The position numbers and the translations under genes were made by a program. A stretch of DNA of 64,000 nucleotides from Bacteroidaceae bacterium (GTDB lineage Bacteria > Bacteroidota > Bacteroidia > Bacteroidales > Bacteroidaceae), in NCBI GenBank assembly GCA_024697945.1, contig JAILRU010000033.1, forward strand, positions 1-64,000. The letters run 5' to 3'. Shown here one piece after another: positions 1 to 8,222 of the stretch; positions within the stretch are counted from its first letter, which is position 1; every line of letters begins with the position of its first letter. The notes beneath the pieces are model-generated. The model saw nothing but the letters and a program-made list of their open reading frames with translations. It did not search any database and had not been told where the DNA came from.

Positions 1-28
1 TGGGAATAAAGACCCCAACCGTGATATA

Positions 29-96
29 GGAAACTGCTGTTCATCTTTTGTATTTATAGCTTGATCACTACAAATATACAAAAAACAGCGGTTTCC
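29..96. repeat. 68-bp inverted repeat in gene-free start of window
   Basis: The arms at 29-41 and 84-96 (GGAAACTGCTGTT and AACAGCGGTTTCC) are complementary in 12 of 13 positions. An inner pair, TTTTGTAT...TAG against CTA...ATACAAAA, extends the pairing, leaving a short loop near 60-68. It could fold as a long hairpin in RNA or as a cruciform. No T-tract follows on either strand, so a simple terminator is unlikely. Apart from this and the terminator at 252-284, positions 1-304 hold nothing I can identify as a gene. Confidence 0.55.
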
Positions 97-251
97 TTCT
101 TTTCATATTACAATATCACTCGAAATGTCGGATGAACCAAAAATAACATTTGTACCATAATTGTACCTTTTTCTGAAAAAAGTTTTTTTGTTATCCCGAT
201 GCCGACGACTGCTCTTCAATCCATATCTGAGACACCTGAAGCGGAAAATGA

Positions 252-284
252 AAAAGATGCAGGGCTAAGACTGTCCTGCATCTT
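252..284 (-). terminator. Rho-independent-like terminator after the 305-652 gene
   Basis: GATGCAGG at 256-263 pairs perfectly with CCTGCATC at 275-282, extended by flanking A/T pairs. Read on the minus strand the stem is followed by a T-rich run, and it lies about 20 bases past the stop of the minus-strand gene ending at 305. A T-rich run also follows on the plus side, so it may work in both directions. Confidence 0.6.
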
Positions 285-304
285 CTTCTTTGTTTTTCAC
301 CAAC

Positions 305-652
305 TCATATTGGTTCTACATCCTCCAGCTCATTGACAAGTTCAATCAATGGCTTGCCGTCAATGATAAACTGTTCCAGGGCTGTATTGCCGTCAGGAAA
401 GCGCTTATATTCCTCCGTATAATGATCATCGCAATATGCCACATGCTCTGAATCAGAGAGGAAATGATACGGCTTTCCCCTATAAGTGAAATAAAGGTCA
501 TATCTTTGAACAGCAAAATCATAGAAAAGAGTTTCCTCTGCCGAGTTCTTATAGCCATGATATAGGCTTCCATTCACTTCATAGTTAGGTGGATACTTGG
601 AATTGTACCAATAGCCAGCCAAGTCTTTCTTTACATAGTCTTTGTGTGCCAT
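305..652 (-). CDS. Small hypothetical protein, 115 aa
   Basis: I do not recognise this family. The protein is 115 residues, soluble and rich in Tyr, Asp and Glu, with no signal peptide or membrane segment. It starts MAHKDYVKKDLAGYWYNSKY. The codon use looks like real coding sequence and a terminator follows at 252-284. Eight bases upstream ends another short frame (661-783) that has lost its 5' end, so this may be the surviving second gene of a damaged two-gene unit. No promoter of the TAnnTTTG type is obvious immediately upstream. It could be an immunity protein or other small accessory protein, but nothing in the sequence decides this. Confidence 0.6.
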   Translation of the reverse strand: MAHKDYVKKDLAGYWYNSKYPPNYEVNGSLYHGYKNSAEETLFYDFAVQRYDLYFTYRGKPYHFLSDSEHVAYCDDHYTEEYKRFPDGNTALEQFIIDGKPLIELVNELEDVEPI

Positions 653-660
653 TTTTATTC

Positions 661-783
661 TTATTTGAAGTTTAAGACATCATCTATAAGTTTCTTCATA
701 CTATCTGTAAGCGGTTTGGCATCAAGAGGATGGAGGCTCAGCATTTCTGCCGAACCTCTCTTGCTTTCTAAAGAATAACAAAC
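661..783 (-). pseudogene. Possible 3' remnant of a truncated gene
   Basis: A minus-strand frame open from about 783 down to a TAA at 661-663 reads like the charged C-terminal end of a protein (ending DSMKKLIDDVLNFK). Its only ATG, at 742-744, would give just 27 residues. It stops eight bases before the next gene, an operon-like spacing. Upstream the frame runs straight into the end of the gene at 788. I read it as the tail of a gene whose 5' part was lost, but a genuine tiny gene cannot be excluded. Confidence 0.35.
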
Positions 784-787
784 GTAA

Positions 788-2566
788 TTACCTTAGGTAT
801 ATTTTTTGGGTCACTTGGGCATTCCTGTTGTGAGCTTTGACGATGTAGATTCCGCTGGGAAGACCAATGAGGGGCAGGGTTATGCAGTTCTCTCCGCTCA
901 ACATCTTCATGCCGGTTGTGCTAAAGACCTCGATATCGGCTTCGCGGTTGGTCACAAGCTCCCAGTTCTCGAACTTCACATCGAGAGTAGTGCCAGCCAT
1001 TTCGATGAAGCCAGTACTCTCCTCGCGGATGTATGTGGGCTGGAATTCATTGCCATATCGGTCCACCACAGAAACAGCAAACCGATAGCCGCTCAGACGA
1101 TTTTCGGGAATGAGGAAGGAATTGGTGTAACAGGTTTTCAGCAGATAGGTAGACAGGATTCCTCCTGCCGTACTGCGTTCTGCACTCGCATCGCTGATGT
1201 TGTCGGGAATGGCATAGACGGCATAGCGAACTCGACCCAGCGAGTCCCAAATGAGCGAATCATTCTCCCATCGGAGATTCTCTACAGAGCCGTATGAAGG
1301 TGCATCTTTCCAATCGATGGCAGGAGTAAGGGCTGGACGCTGATACTTGTTCCTTTTGAGCCATTCACCCAGTCCGCTTACCTTCTTGCCGTCGATGTCG
1401 CTAGCGGAATAATAGATTTGCCCGGGAGCAGCATTTTCCGTATATTGGCGAGAGTATTGCATCTGCTGCCCTACTTCACTCCAGTCGGAGCTGGTGTTGC
1501 TGGATTGCAGGAAGGTCAATGAGTGGCTGGCATAGTGATGGCGTCCGAACTGCTTTGCTACTGTGGACCACCACTGTGTCATAGGGCCGAAGGGATTGGT
1601 GCTGTGATTGGTCTTCCAGTAGATTTGTGGCGAGATGTAGTCGATGGTGCCCTCTTCGAGCCAAGCCACAGGGTCGGAGAAGATGCCGTTGTATTGCCAA
1701 TCGCTTGCCACAGGCATCCTCTCCACTCCATGGCTGGCTGCTACAGAGGCATTGGTGCAGGCCGCTCCAGCTGGCGAGATGCCAAACTTGCACGCCGGAT
1801 CTACCTCCTGAATCATCTCGTACACATCGGCCACCATCTTGTTGACGTTTGCCCGTCGCCAATCAGCGAAACTCAAGTCTGTACCGGAAGACTGCCAATC
1901 CTCGTAGTCGTCTGCCTCGCTCGTGGTCGGGATGCCGCTGGGATAGAAATAGTCGTCGAAGATGATGCCGTCGATGTCGTACTTCTCTATCAGCTCTCGG
2001 CAGACATTCACGATGCGCTCATTGGTTGCATCGAGGGCGGGATTGAGGATGATGGTGGTTGTGCCGCTGGAATTAGTGTAGCTGAGCAGCATCTTGGCAT
2101 TTTTGAGTCTGCGGTCTTGGGCTGTATTCCATCCTTCGGCAGTGGTAGACCACCTGTAGGGATTGACCCACGCATGGCACTCCAATCCGCGATTGTGGCA
2201 CTCTGCTACCATGAAAGCCAAAGGGTCCCAACCTGGATTCTTACCTCGCTGCCCGGTCAGATAACTGGACCAAGGCTCATAGCTGGACTTGTAGAAGGCA
2301 TCGCACATCGGGCGAACCTGAAAATAGACGGCGTTGAAGTTGTTTTCCTGAAGCACGTCCAAATACCGAATCATCTCCTCCTTTTGCTGATTGCGAATGT
2401 TGATAGTATAGCCAGTCGTGCTCGGCCAATCGATGCCATAGACGGTTGCCATCCAGACGCCGCGCACTTCGCGCTTGACAAATCTGTCTGCACCCCAGGC
2501 AGAAAAGATGAAAAGGTGAAAAAGTGAAAAGGTGAAAAGATAAAAATGCCAGAAAGTGAATCGCAT
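788..2566 (-). CDS. Secreted family-10-like glycosyl hydrolase (DUF187/GHL10) with type IX sorting tail
   Basis: The 592-residue protein has a signal peptide of about 26 residues followed by the GHL10/DUF187 TIM-barrel signature RGVWMATVYGIDWPS, then FQVRPMCDAFY and CHAWVNPYR, over about residues 30-380. Members are thought to act on cell-wall or host glycans; the substrate is unknown. The last 70 residues, ending GIYIVKAHNRNAQVTQKIYLR-like, resemble a type IX secretion C-terminal sorting domain, which fits the PorE-like protein at 57.6 kb. The hydrophobic core of the signal peptide is encoded by the simple repeat at about 2512-2552, of the kind that fills gaps between genes elsewhere. It is the last gene of an operon, five bases after the esterase gene. 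Confidence 0.8.
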   Translation of the reverse strand: MRFTFWHFYLFTFSLFHLFIFSAWGADRFVKREVRGVWMATVYGIDWPSTTGYTINIRNQQKEEMIRYLDVLQENNFNAVYFQVRPMCDAFYKSSYEPWSSYLTGQRGKNPGWDPLAFMVAECHNRGLECHAWVNPYRWSTTAEGWNTAQDRRLKNAKMLLSYTNSSGTTTIILNPALDATNERIVNVCRELIEKYDIDGIIFDDYFYPSGIPTTSEADDYEDWQSSGTDLSFADWRRANVNKMVADVYEMIQEVDPACKFGISPAGAACTNASVAASHGVERMPVASDWQYNGIFSDPVAWLEEGTIDYISPQIYWKTNHSTNPFGPMTQWWSTVAKQFGRHHYASHSLTFLQSSNTSSDWSEVGQQMQYSRQYTENAAPGQIYYSASDIDGKKVSGLGEWLKRNKYQRPALTPAIDWKDAPSYGSVENLRWENDSLIWDSLGRVRYAVYAIPDNISDASAERSTAGGILSTYLLKTCYTNSFLIPENRLSGYRFAVSVVDRYGNEFQPTYIREESTGFIEMAGTTLDVKFENWELVTNREADIEVFSTTGMKMLSGENCITLPLIGLPSGIYIVKAHNRNAQVTQKIYLR

Positions 2567-2571
2567 AGCTT

Positions 2572-3432
2572 TTATTCTATATATTTGCTAAAGAACGTCC
2601 AAATCTCTTCGCCTGTATCAATGTCGTGGTCGAACCAGCTGTGGGGGCCGTTCACGACTTCATAGAGCCAAACCTCGCATCCCGTGGGACCGCCTGTGTA
2701 TTTGTGCTTGATGATGGAGCGGCCATTCTCTTTGTTGAGTCCATTGACGTGCTCTGCGGTCTCGCATTCGCACTTGTTCTTGGCAATCCAATAACCGATG
2801 GCGATAGGAACAGACATGTAAGCTCCCCACCCTCCTTTGTTCTCGAGGTCGCCGTCCCATTCAGAGGTGTGGTCAGCTGTTCCGTGAATCTCGAAGAGCG
2901 GCATGGGCTTGGGAGCATCCATCGTTCGATAAATCCATTCCATCGTCAAGCCCGAGACGGGAGCCACAGCCTTGAAGGTCTTCTGCTTGCTGTAGGCAGT
3001 CAGGTAGCACATCTCGCCACCATTCGACATTCCTGTCATAAACGTGTTCTTGCGGCTGAGGTGGTATTTCTTCTGAACATACTTGGCGAGCTGCTCCATG
3101 CCAGCCACTTCATCCACCTTCCAGCCTTCCTGAAAGGGATAGCCCACGTTCCAAGATGGCTTGCCCTTGGGGTCTTTCCAGCCTTGAGGCACGCAGACGG
3201 CAAACTTGTGTTTCTCGGCGGCCTTGTTCATCCAAGTCTCTTTATTTCCCGGATTGCCGTAGCCGTGCAGCACGAACACCAGCGGCGCATCCTTCTGTAT
3301 GCCTTCGGGCATATACATCCAGAACCGGCGCATCTGCCCTTGTATTTTCAGGGAATCCTCCACGAACTGCTGTGCCATGATAATGGAACAGGGAGCAAGG
3401 AGCAAGAAGAGAGAGAAAAGTCTTTTCTTCAT
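2572..3432 (-). CDS. Secreted alpha/beta-hydrolase esterase (PHB depolymerase/feruloyl esterase-like)
   Basis: A secreted hydrolase of about 286 residues with a signal peptide (MKKRLFSLFLLLAPCSIIMAQ). The oxyanion region is PLVFVLHGYG, the nucleophile Ser lies in GMSNGG near residue 145, an acidic residue lies in HGTADHTSEWDGD and the catalytic His in GPHSWF. This is the pattern of LpqC/CE1-like esterases that remove acyl or feruloyl groups from plant polysaccharides; the actual substrate is not shown. An in-frame ATG three codons upstream (3441) is possible, but the internal ATG gives a better signal peptide. It is co-transcribed between the DUF4301 gene, 16 or more bases upstream, and the GHL10 gene, five bases downstream. 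Confidence 0.75.
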   Translation of the reverse strand: MKKRLFSLFLLLAPCSIIMAQQFVEDSLKIQGQMRRFWMYMPEGIQKDAPLVFVLHGYGNPGNKETWMNKAAEKHKFAVCVPQGWKDPKGKPSWNVGYPFQEGWKVDEVAGMEQLAKYVQKKYHLSRKNTFMTGMSNGGEMCYLTAYSKQKTFKAVAPVSGLTMEWIYRTMDAPKPMPLFEIHGTADHTSEWDGDLENKGGWGAYMSVPIAIGYWIAKNKCECETAEHVNGLNKENGRSIIKHKYTGGPTGCEVWLYEVVNGPHSWFDHDIDTGEEIWTFFSKYIE

Positions 3433-3456
3433 ATCTCTCATTTTAAGCTCACCCTA

Positions 3457-4977
3457 TCACTTCTGATGCTGCGGACGAAGCAGGTCGTTGACCGTCTTGA
3501 CGGGGTTGAAGGTCGTGAGCGGCACTTCGACCATGATGGTATTCCATTTGCTCATGGCACCATTCCAAAGGCCGGGCAGCTCCAATGCTTTCAGTTCCTT
3601 GCCATCTTTGCTCTTGTAGGAGATGAAGCCCGTGGCGGGGTCGACATGGTCGGGCAAGTTGAACTTCTCGCCCTTGTAGTTGCGGACAGCGCAAACCAAA
3701 TCCACGGGATTGAAGTGTGTGCCCTGCGTGAACATCTTCATGTACTCCGGGTTGTTCTGGTCAATCTGGCTGCTCTCCAGTATCTGCAACGAGATGCTGC
3801 CATCGGGGTTATAGGCGAGGAAGGGACCGCCGCCGGGTTCGCCTATGTTCTTCACAACTCCGCAGACACGAGTTGGGCGGTTGAGCATCTTCTTCAGGAA
3901 AATATGCAGCTCGGTGTCCTCCAAGTTCTTCAAGCCTGGCACGTCGCTGTTTAGCGTATGGCGCACGAAGCGGATGATTTCCTCGAGGTCGTCGTGACTG
4001 AAGTTGCCGCTGTCGAGCATACGCAGATATGCGAAGATTTTCCTCTGCGTATCGACCAGCACGCCTGCGATGACCTGCTTCCAAAAGATGGTGTCGGGCT
4101 TCAGGCGGTCGGGTACCACATTGTCTATGTTCTTGATGAAGATGATGTCGCTCTGCAAATCATTGAGGTTCTCGATGAGTGCGCCGTGACCGCCCGGACG
4201 GAACAGAAGCTTGTCGTCGGCGGTGCGGAAGGGCGTGTTGTCCATGTTGACGGCAATGGTGTCCGTGCTCAGCTTCTGTTCGCTCAAAGAGACCTTGTAG
4301 CTAATCTTGTACTTGTCTTGGGCTTCGGGCAGGACGCGGCTGATGAGGTCCTCGAAGAGTTCCCTGTGTTCGCCGCTAACGGTGAAGTGAACTTCTGCCT
4401 CTCCCCTGCTGCTTGCATAGAGGGCGGCTTCCGTGAGGTGCTCTTCGACAGGCGTCTTGGCGCAGTCGTCGTAGCTGTGGAACTGCAACAAGCCCTTGGG
4501 CAGCTGCCCGTAGTTCAAGCCGTCCACCCCCAGCATATTGGCGACAACCGCTTTATAGTCCCCCTCCTCGATGAGTGCATCAACGCCTTTTCCTTCGTTC
4601 AGGAAGCAGGCATCGTTCAGGGCGTCGAAGAAAGCGAAGTCGTGGATGCGTGCGAAGAATGTCTTCTCGAAGTCCGTGGTGGGGACGTCGTAGTCGGCAT
4701 CAAGGAACTCGAACATATTCTTGAACATGCGGCTTGCAGCGCCGCTGGCAGGGACGAACTTGGTAATCCTGTGCCCTTCTGCTTTATAGTCGTTCCAAGT
4801 CTTGATGTAAGCCTCTGCCTCGTCTTCTGTCGGAGCCATGATGCCGTCGCCCACAGCAGCAGCACCTTTCAACTTGAGGAACTCAAAGCCCTTGCGGAAA
4901 CACTCCAACTGCGCCTCTATCTGCGCCACAGTCATTCCTTTCTGCTCTATCTGCAGAATGTCTTCTTTGCTGAACAT
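3457..4977 (-). CDS. DUF4301 family protein
   Basis: A cytoplasmic protein of 506 residues matching the Bacteroidetes family DUF4301, whose function is not known to me. Distinctive segments are ITKFVPASGAASRMFKNMFE (about 72-91), LLFRPGGHGALIENLNDL (about 260-277) and IIFIKNIDNVVPDRLKPDT. The glycine-rich N-terminal motif with Lys and Arg, and the later FRPGGHGAL, look like a nucleotide-sugar pyrophosphorylase-type nucleotidyltransferase, but that is inference. It has its own well-formed promoter at 5005-5035, is divergent from relA, and is first in an operon with the two secreted enzymes. Confidence 0.75.
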   Translation of the reverse strand: MFSKEDILQIEQKGMTVAQIEAQLECFRKGFEFLKLKGAAAVGDGIMAPTEDEAEAYIKTWNDYKAEGHRITKFVPASGAASRMFKNMFEFLDADYDVPTTDFEKTFFARIHDFAFFDALNDACFLNEGKGVDALIEEGDYKAVVANMLGVDGLNYGQLPKGLLQFHSYDDCAKTPVEEHLTEAALYASSRGEAEVHFTVSGEHRELFEDLISRVLPEAQDKYKISYKVSLSEQKLSTDTIAVNMDNTPFRTADDKLLFRPGGHGALIENLNDLQSDIIFIKNIDNVVPDRLKPDTIFWKQVIAGVLVDTQRKIFAYLRMLDSGNFSHDDLEEIIRFVRHTLNSDVPGLKNLEDTELHIFLKKMLNRPTRVCGVVKNIGEPGGGPFLAYNPDGSISLQILESSQIDQNNPEYMKMFTQGTHFNPVDLVCAVRNYKGEKFNLPDHVDPATGFISYKSKDGKELKALELPGLWNGAMSKWNTIMVEVPLTTFNPVKTVNDLLRPQHQK

Positions 4978-5004
4978 GGTTTCTAAACTTTTTTAATTTC
5001 CCTG

Positions 5005-5035
5005 CAAAAGTATAAAAAAACAAGCAAAAAACAAA
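5005..5035 (-). promoter_or_regulatory. Bacteroidetes promoter for the DUF4301 operon
   Basis: On the minus strand, TTTG (plus 5032-5035) is separated by 19 bases from TACTTTTG (plus 5005-5012), matching the TTTG-N19-TAnnTTTG consensus. The DUF4301 start lies about 28 bases downstream. Confidence 0.75.
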
Positions 5036-5041
5036 TATATA

Positions 5042-5073
5042 TTTGGTCTTTCGTCAAAAACATTGTACTTTTG
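5042..5073 (+). promoter_or_regulatory. Bacteroidetes promoter for relA-luxS; fixes the relA start
   Basis: TTTG at 5042-5045, a 20-base spacer and TACTTTTG at 5066-5073 form a textbook promoter. The longest open frame would begin at 5063, inside the -7 box, so translation must start later, at the ATG at 5102. The -33 boxes of this promoter and the divergent one are only six bases apart. Confidence 0.8.
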
Positions 5074-5101
5074 CACTACGCATCATATAAAACGACTTGA
5101 A

Positions 5102-7312
5102 ATGGAGGTGACAAAGTTCTTTACCGAAGAGGAGCATGTGCGCATCAAAGCTGTGCAAAGGGAACTGTTCTCGCTGGCCGAGGACGTGATGCGGGAGGGC
5201 GACGAGGAGAAGCTTTCCGCATACTTGCAGCGCGCGACGGAGCAAGGGATGCTTCAAAGGGACGTCTTCGGCATCAACCCGATTGTGAAGGACACAGAGA
5301 CGGCGCTCATCGTCGGGCAGGAAATCGGACTGACCAGAGGCAGCGTGGTGAGTGTACTTCTCTGGTCAATGGTGAAAAGCGGTGCCGCTTCTCTCGAAGA
5401 AATCAAGAAGGACTTCGGCGAGGAAGTGGCGAAGATACTGCACGGACTGATGCGCATCCGCGAACTCTATACAAAGAGCGCGACAGTGGGCAGCGAGAAC
5501 TTCCGCAGCCTGCTCGTCACCTTTGCCGAGGATATGCGCGTCATCCTCATCATGATTGCCAACCGCGTCTGCGTGATGCGTCAGATAAAGGACACGACGA
5601 ACGTCGAGGCACAGCGCAAGGTGGCGATGGAAGCCGCTTATCTCTATGCTCCCCTCGCCCACAAGCTCGGTCTTTACAAGCTCAAGAGCGAACTGGAAGA
5701 CCTCAGCCTCAAATACCTTGAGCGCGACGCCTACTACCACATCAAGGACAAGCTCAACGAGACGAAACGCAACCGCGACGCCTACATCGAGCGTTTCCTG
5801 AAGCCCATCGACGAGAAGCTCAAGGCTGCCGGGCTGCACTATCACATGAAGGGACGCACCAAGAGCATCCACAGCATCTGGCAGAAGATGCAGAAGCAGC
5901 ACGTCGATGTGGACGGCGTCTATGACCTCTTCGCCATTCGCATCATCCTCGACTCGCCTCCAGAGCGCGAGAAGATGGAGTGCTGGCAGGTGTTCAGCAT
6001 CATTACCGATATGTACCAAAGCAATCCGAAGCGTATGCGCGACTGGCTTTCTGTACCCAAGAGCAACGGCTACGAAAGCCTCCACATCACCGTTCTCGGC
6101 CCTGAGCAGAAGTGGGTGGAGGTGCAGATAAGGACGGAGCGCATGGACGATATTGCCGAGCACGGACTCGCGGCGCACTGGCGCTACAAGGGCATCAAGG
6201 GCGGGCAAAGCAGCATCGAGGAATGGCTGGCCGGTGTCAGAAGCGCTTTGGAGACAAACGACGACGCACAGCTCATGGACCAGTTCCGCCTCGACCTGAA
6301 GGAGGACGAGGTGTTCGTCTTCACGCCCAAGGGCGACATCTTCAAGCTGCCGATGGGCGCCACGGTGCTCGACTTCGCCTATCACATCCATTCGAAGGTG
6401 GGCAACCAGTGCGTCGGCGCACGCATCGGCAACAAGAATGTCACAATCAGGCAGAAACTCCAGAGCGGCGACCAAGTCGAAATCCTTACCAGCAGCAACC
6501 AGTCGCCCAAGCAGGACTGGCTCAACATCGTCACCACGACGCGGGCAAGGGCGAAGGTGCGGCAGAGCCTCAAGGAAATGGAGAGCAAACAGGCTCTCCT
6601 TGCCAAGGAGGAGCTGGAGCGCAAGATGAAGAACAAGAAGCTCGACTACGAAGAGCCTGTGCTGATGCATACCATGACGAAGCTCGGCTACAAGGTTGTC
6701 ACGGACTTCTATGCCGCCCTCGCCGACGGCAAGCTCGACACGAACACCGTCCTCGAGACTTACGCCCAGCTGCAAAAGCCCTCTTCAAACCTACCCCCCG
6801 AGGGGAGGCTTTCTGCCGACCAGTTTGTGATGCAAGACGAGGCACTCCCCCAAAGGGGGAGCGGGGAGGGGGCTATCGTTATCGACCAGAACCTCAAAGG
6901 CCTCGACTTCCAGATGGCGAAGTGCTGCCAGCCTGTCTATGGCGACGCCGTCTTTGGTTTCGTCACAAGCGGAGGCGGCATCAAGATACATCGCGAGGAC
7001 TGCCCCAACGCGCCGCAGCTCCGCCAACGCTTCGGCTACAGGATCGTTCGTGCGAAATGGGCGGGCAAGCAAGGCAGCCAGTACCCCGTCACCCTTCGTG
7101 TCATTGGTAACGACGACATAGGCATCGTCAGCAACATCACTAATATAATAAGTAAGGAGGAGAAGATACTGCTCCGCAGCATCAGCATTGACAGCCACGA
7201 CGGCCTCTTCAACGGCACCCTCACCGTTATGCTCGACGATACCAGTCACCTCCAGCAACTCATCAAGAAACTCAAAACAGTTAAAGGCGTCAAGAACGTC
7301 ACAAGAAGTTAG
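5102..7312 (+). CDS. relA: RelA/SpoT family (p)ppGpp synthetase with degenerate hydrolase domain
   Basis: A long RSH alarmone enzyme of 736 residues. The order is an N-terminal HD-like domain (about 30-190), a synthetase domain (GRTKSIHSIWQKMQ near 249, then DLFAIRII), TGS (DEVFVFTPKGD, about 401-460), a zinc-finger region (CCQPVYGDAVFG near 607, HREDCPN) and a C-terminal ACT domain. The hydrolase motifs are gone: where SpoT has LLHDVVED this has LLWSMVKSG, and where it has DRTHNMR this has NRVCVMR. It should therefore make but not degrade (p)ppGpp, which requires a hydrolase elsewhere in the genome. Residues about 560-591 are encoded by two GC-rich repeats (6781-6812 and 6843-6874) inserted between the helical and zinc-finger regions. 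luxS follows 15 bases downstream. Confidence 0.93.
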   Translation: MEVTKFFTEEEHVRIKAVQRELFSLAEDVMREGDEEKLSAYLQRATEQGMLQRDVFGINPIVKDTETALIVGQEIGLTRGSVVSVLLWSMVKSGAASLEEIKKDFGEEVAKILHGLMRIRELYTKSATVGSENFRSLLVTFAEDMRVILIMIANRVCVMRQIKDTTNVEAQRKVAMEAAYLYAPLAHKLGLYKLKSELEDLSLKYLERDAYYHIKDKLNETKRNRDAYIERFLKPIDEKLKAAGLHYHMKGRTKSIHSIWQKMQKQHVDVDGVYDLFAIRIILDSPPEREKMECWQVFSIITDMYQSNPKRMRDWLSVPKSNGYESLHITVLGPEQKWVEVQIRTERMDDIAEHGLAAHWRYKGIKGGQSSIEEWLAGVRSALETNDDAQLMDQFRLDLKEDEVFVFTPKGDIFKLPMGATVLDFAYHIHSKVGNQCVGARIGNKNVTIRQKLQSGDQVEILTSSNQSPKQDWLNIVTTTRARAKVRQSLKEMESKQALLAKEELERKMKNKKLDYEEPVLMHTMTKLGYKVVTDFYAALADGKLDTNTVLETYAQLQKPSSNLPPEGRLSADQFVMQDEALPQRGSGEGAIVIDQNLKGLDFQMAKCCQPVYGDAVFGFVTSGGGIKIHREDCPNAPQLRQRFGYRIVRAKWAGKQGSQYPVTLRVIGNDDIGIVSNITNIISKEEKILLRSISIDSHDGLFNGTLTVMLDDTSHLQQLIKKLKTVKGVKNVTRS

Positions 7313-7327
7313 GAAATTTTCTACATC

Positions 7328-7822
7328 ATGGAAGTAATACAAAGCTTTACAATCGACCACACACACCTGAAGCCCGGCATTTATGTGTCGCGCGTGGACA
7401 AGGGATTCACCACATTCGACCTGCGCATGACCGAACCCAACAAAGAGCCTGCCGTCGCTCCCGCCGCTATCCACAGCATCGAGCACTTGATGGCAACGTG
7501 GTTCCGCAACTCGCAGGTGAAGGACGATGTCGTCTATGTCGGTCCGATGGGTTGCCTCACAGGCATGTATATCATCATGACCGGCTCGTACAGCGTCGAG
7601 GATATGCGCCGCCTCACCATCGAGTGCCTGGAGTGGATGCTAACACAAACAGAAGTCCCGGCCACGACACCCGAGACTTGCGGCAACCATCTGCTCCACG
7701 ACCTTCCCATGTGCCATTGGGAATGCCGCCGCTACCTCGACCGCCTCAGAAACGACTTCCATTCGGAATACACCAAGCTCCAAGTCACTCTCCCCGACGG
7801 CCGCACCTTCGCCGACGCATAA
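7328..7822 (+). CDS. luxS: S-ribosylhomocysteine lyase LuxS
   Basis: A 164-residue protein of normal LuxS length. It cleaves S-ribosylhomocysteine to homocysteine and DPD, the precursor of autoinducer 2, in the activated methyl cycle. The metal ligands are visible: HSIEH near residues 49-53 and the Cys of LPMCHWEC near 127; GPMGCLTGMY supplies the catalytic Cys. It lies 15 bases after relA with no promoter between, so it is probably transcribed with the (p)ppGpp synthetase. The downstream gene has its own -7 element at 7882. Confidence 0.95.
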   Translation: MEVIQSFTIDHTHLKPGIYVSRVDKGFTTFDLRMTEPNKEPAVAPAAIHSIEHLMATWFRNSQVKDDVVYVGPMGCLTGMYIIMTGSYSVEDMRRLTIECLEWMLTQTEVPATTPETCGNHLLHDLPMCHWECRRYLDRLRNDFHSEYTKLQVTLPDGRTFADA

Positions 7823-7881
7823 GAAAGCTGTCAGGATACAAAAATCAAGCCTTCGTATTCCTTTATATTAAATATATTGTG

Positions 7882-7889
7882 TAACTTTG
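7882..7889 (+). promoter_or_regulatory. -7 element for the AbiEii-type toxin-antitoxin pair
   Basis: TAACTTTG followed by C matches TAnnTTTG. No clear TTTG lies 20 bases upstream, so strength is uncertain. It overlaps the earliest possible start (7887) of the next gene and so favours the ATG at 7917. Confidence 0.55.
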
Positions 7890-7916
7890 CGCAGTCTAAT
7901 CTATAATCAAGTCCAA

Positions 7917-8222
7917 ATGGGAAAGGAAAGTTTCATAAAACGATTGTCTCCTGTGATATTCTGGGATATTGACAAGGAACAGTTTGACCCTGATTTGTAC
8001 CCGTCTCATCTCATCTTGCGTGTGTTGGAATATGGTACGCTTGAAGATTGGCGGCTTGTCAGGTCGTTCTATGGAATGGACAAGATTGTTGATGTGTGTA
8101 AGAAAGCCAGGACGTTGGATGCCGTCAGCCTTGCCTTCGTCTGTGCTATGTCAGGAACTCAAAAAGAAGATTACAGATGCTATCGTATCAGACAATCGAA
8201 CCCAACATTCTGGAACTCCTGA
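7917..8222 (+). CDS. Putative antitoxin (DUF6922-like) of a nucleotidyltransferase toxin
   Basis: About 101 residues starting MGKESFIKRLSPVIFWDID. The pattern FWDID...DP...HLILRVLEYGTLEDW resembles the DUF6922-type proteins found directly upstream of AbiEii-type nucleotidyltransferase genes, where they act as the antitoxin or cognate partner. The start was placed at 7917 because the -7 box at 7882-7889 overlaps the upstream ATG. The 3' end overlaps the toxin gene by 46 bases, indicating tight translational coupling. No DNA-binding domain is obvious, as expected for type IV systems in which the antitoxin counteracts the toxin's effect rather than binding it. Confidence 0.65.
   Translation: MGKESFIKRLSPVIFWDIDKEQFDPDLYPSHLILRVLEYGTLEDWRLVRSFYGMDKIVDVCKKARTLDAVSLAFVCAMSGTQKEDYRCYRIRQSNPTFWNS

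Noticed and set aside
806-1297. Open frame on the plus strand opposite the glycosyl-hydrolase-like gene
   Set aside because: It lies wholly within 788-2566 read the other way, where the recognised family motifs are. Other long opposite-strand frames (1523-2527, 3958-4986, 5366-6775, 12138-13127, 42028-43794) were dropped for the same reason.
5063-5101. Upstream start for relA
   Set aside because: It lies inside the -7 box of a well-formed promoter, so it cannot be in the mRNA as a start.
6112-7110. Long frame overlapping relA on the same strand
   Set aside because: Its Arg/Gly/Ala-rich composition is that of an out-of-frame reading; the RSH, TGS and ACT motifs are in the other frame.
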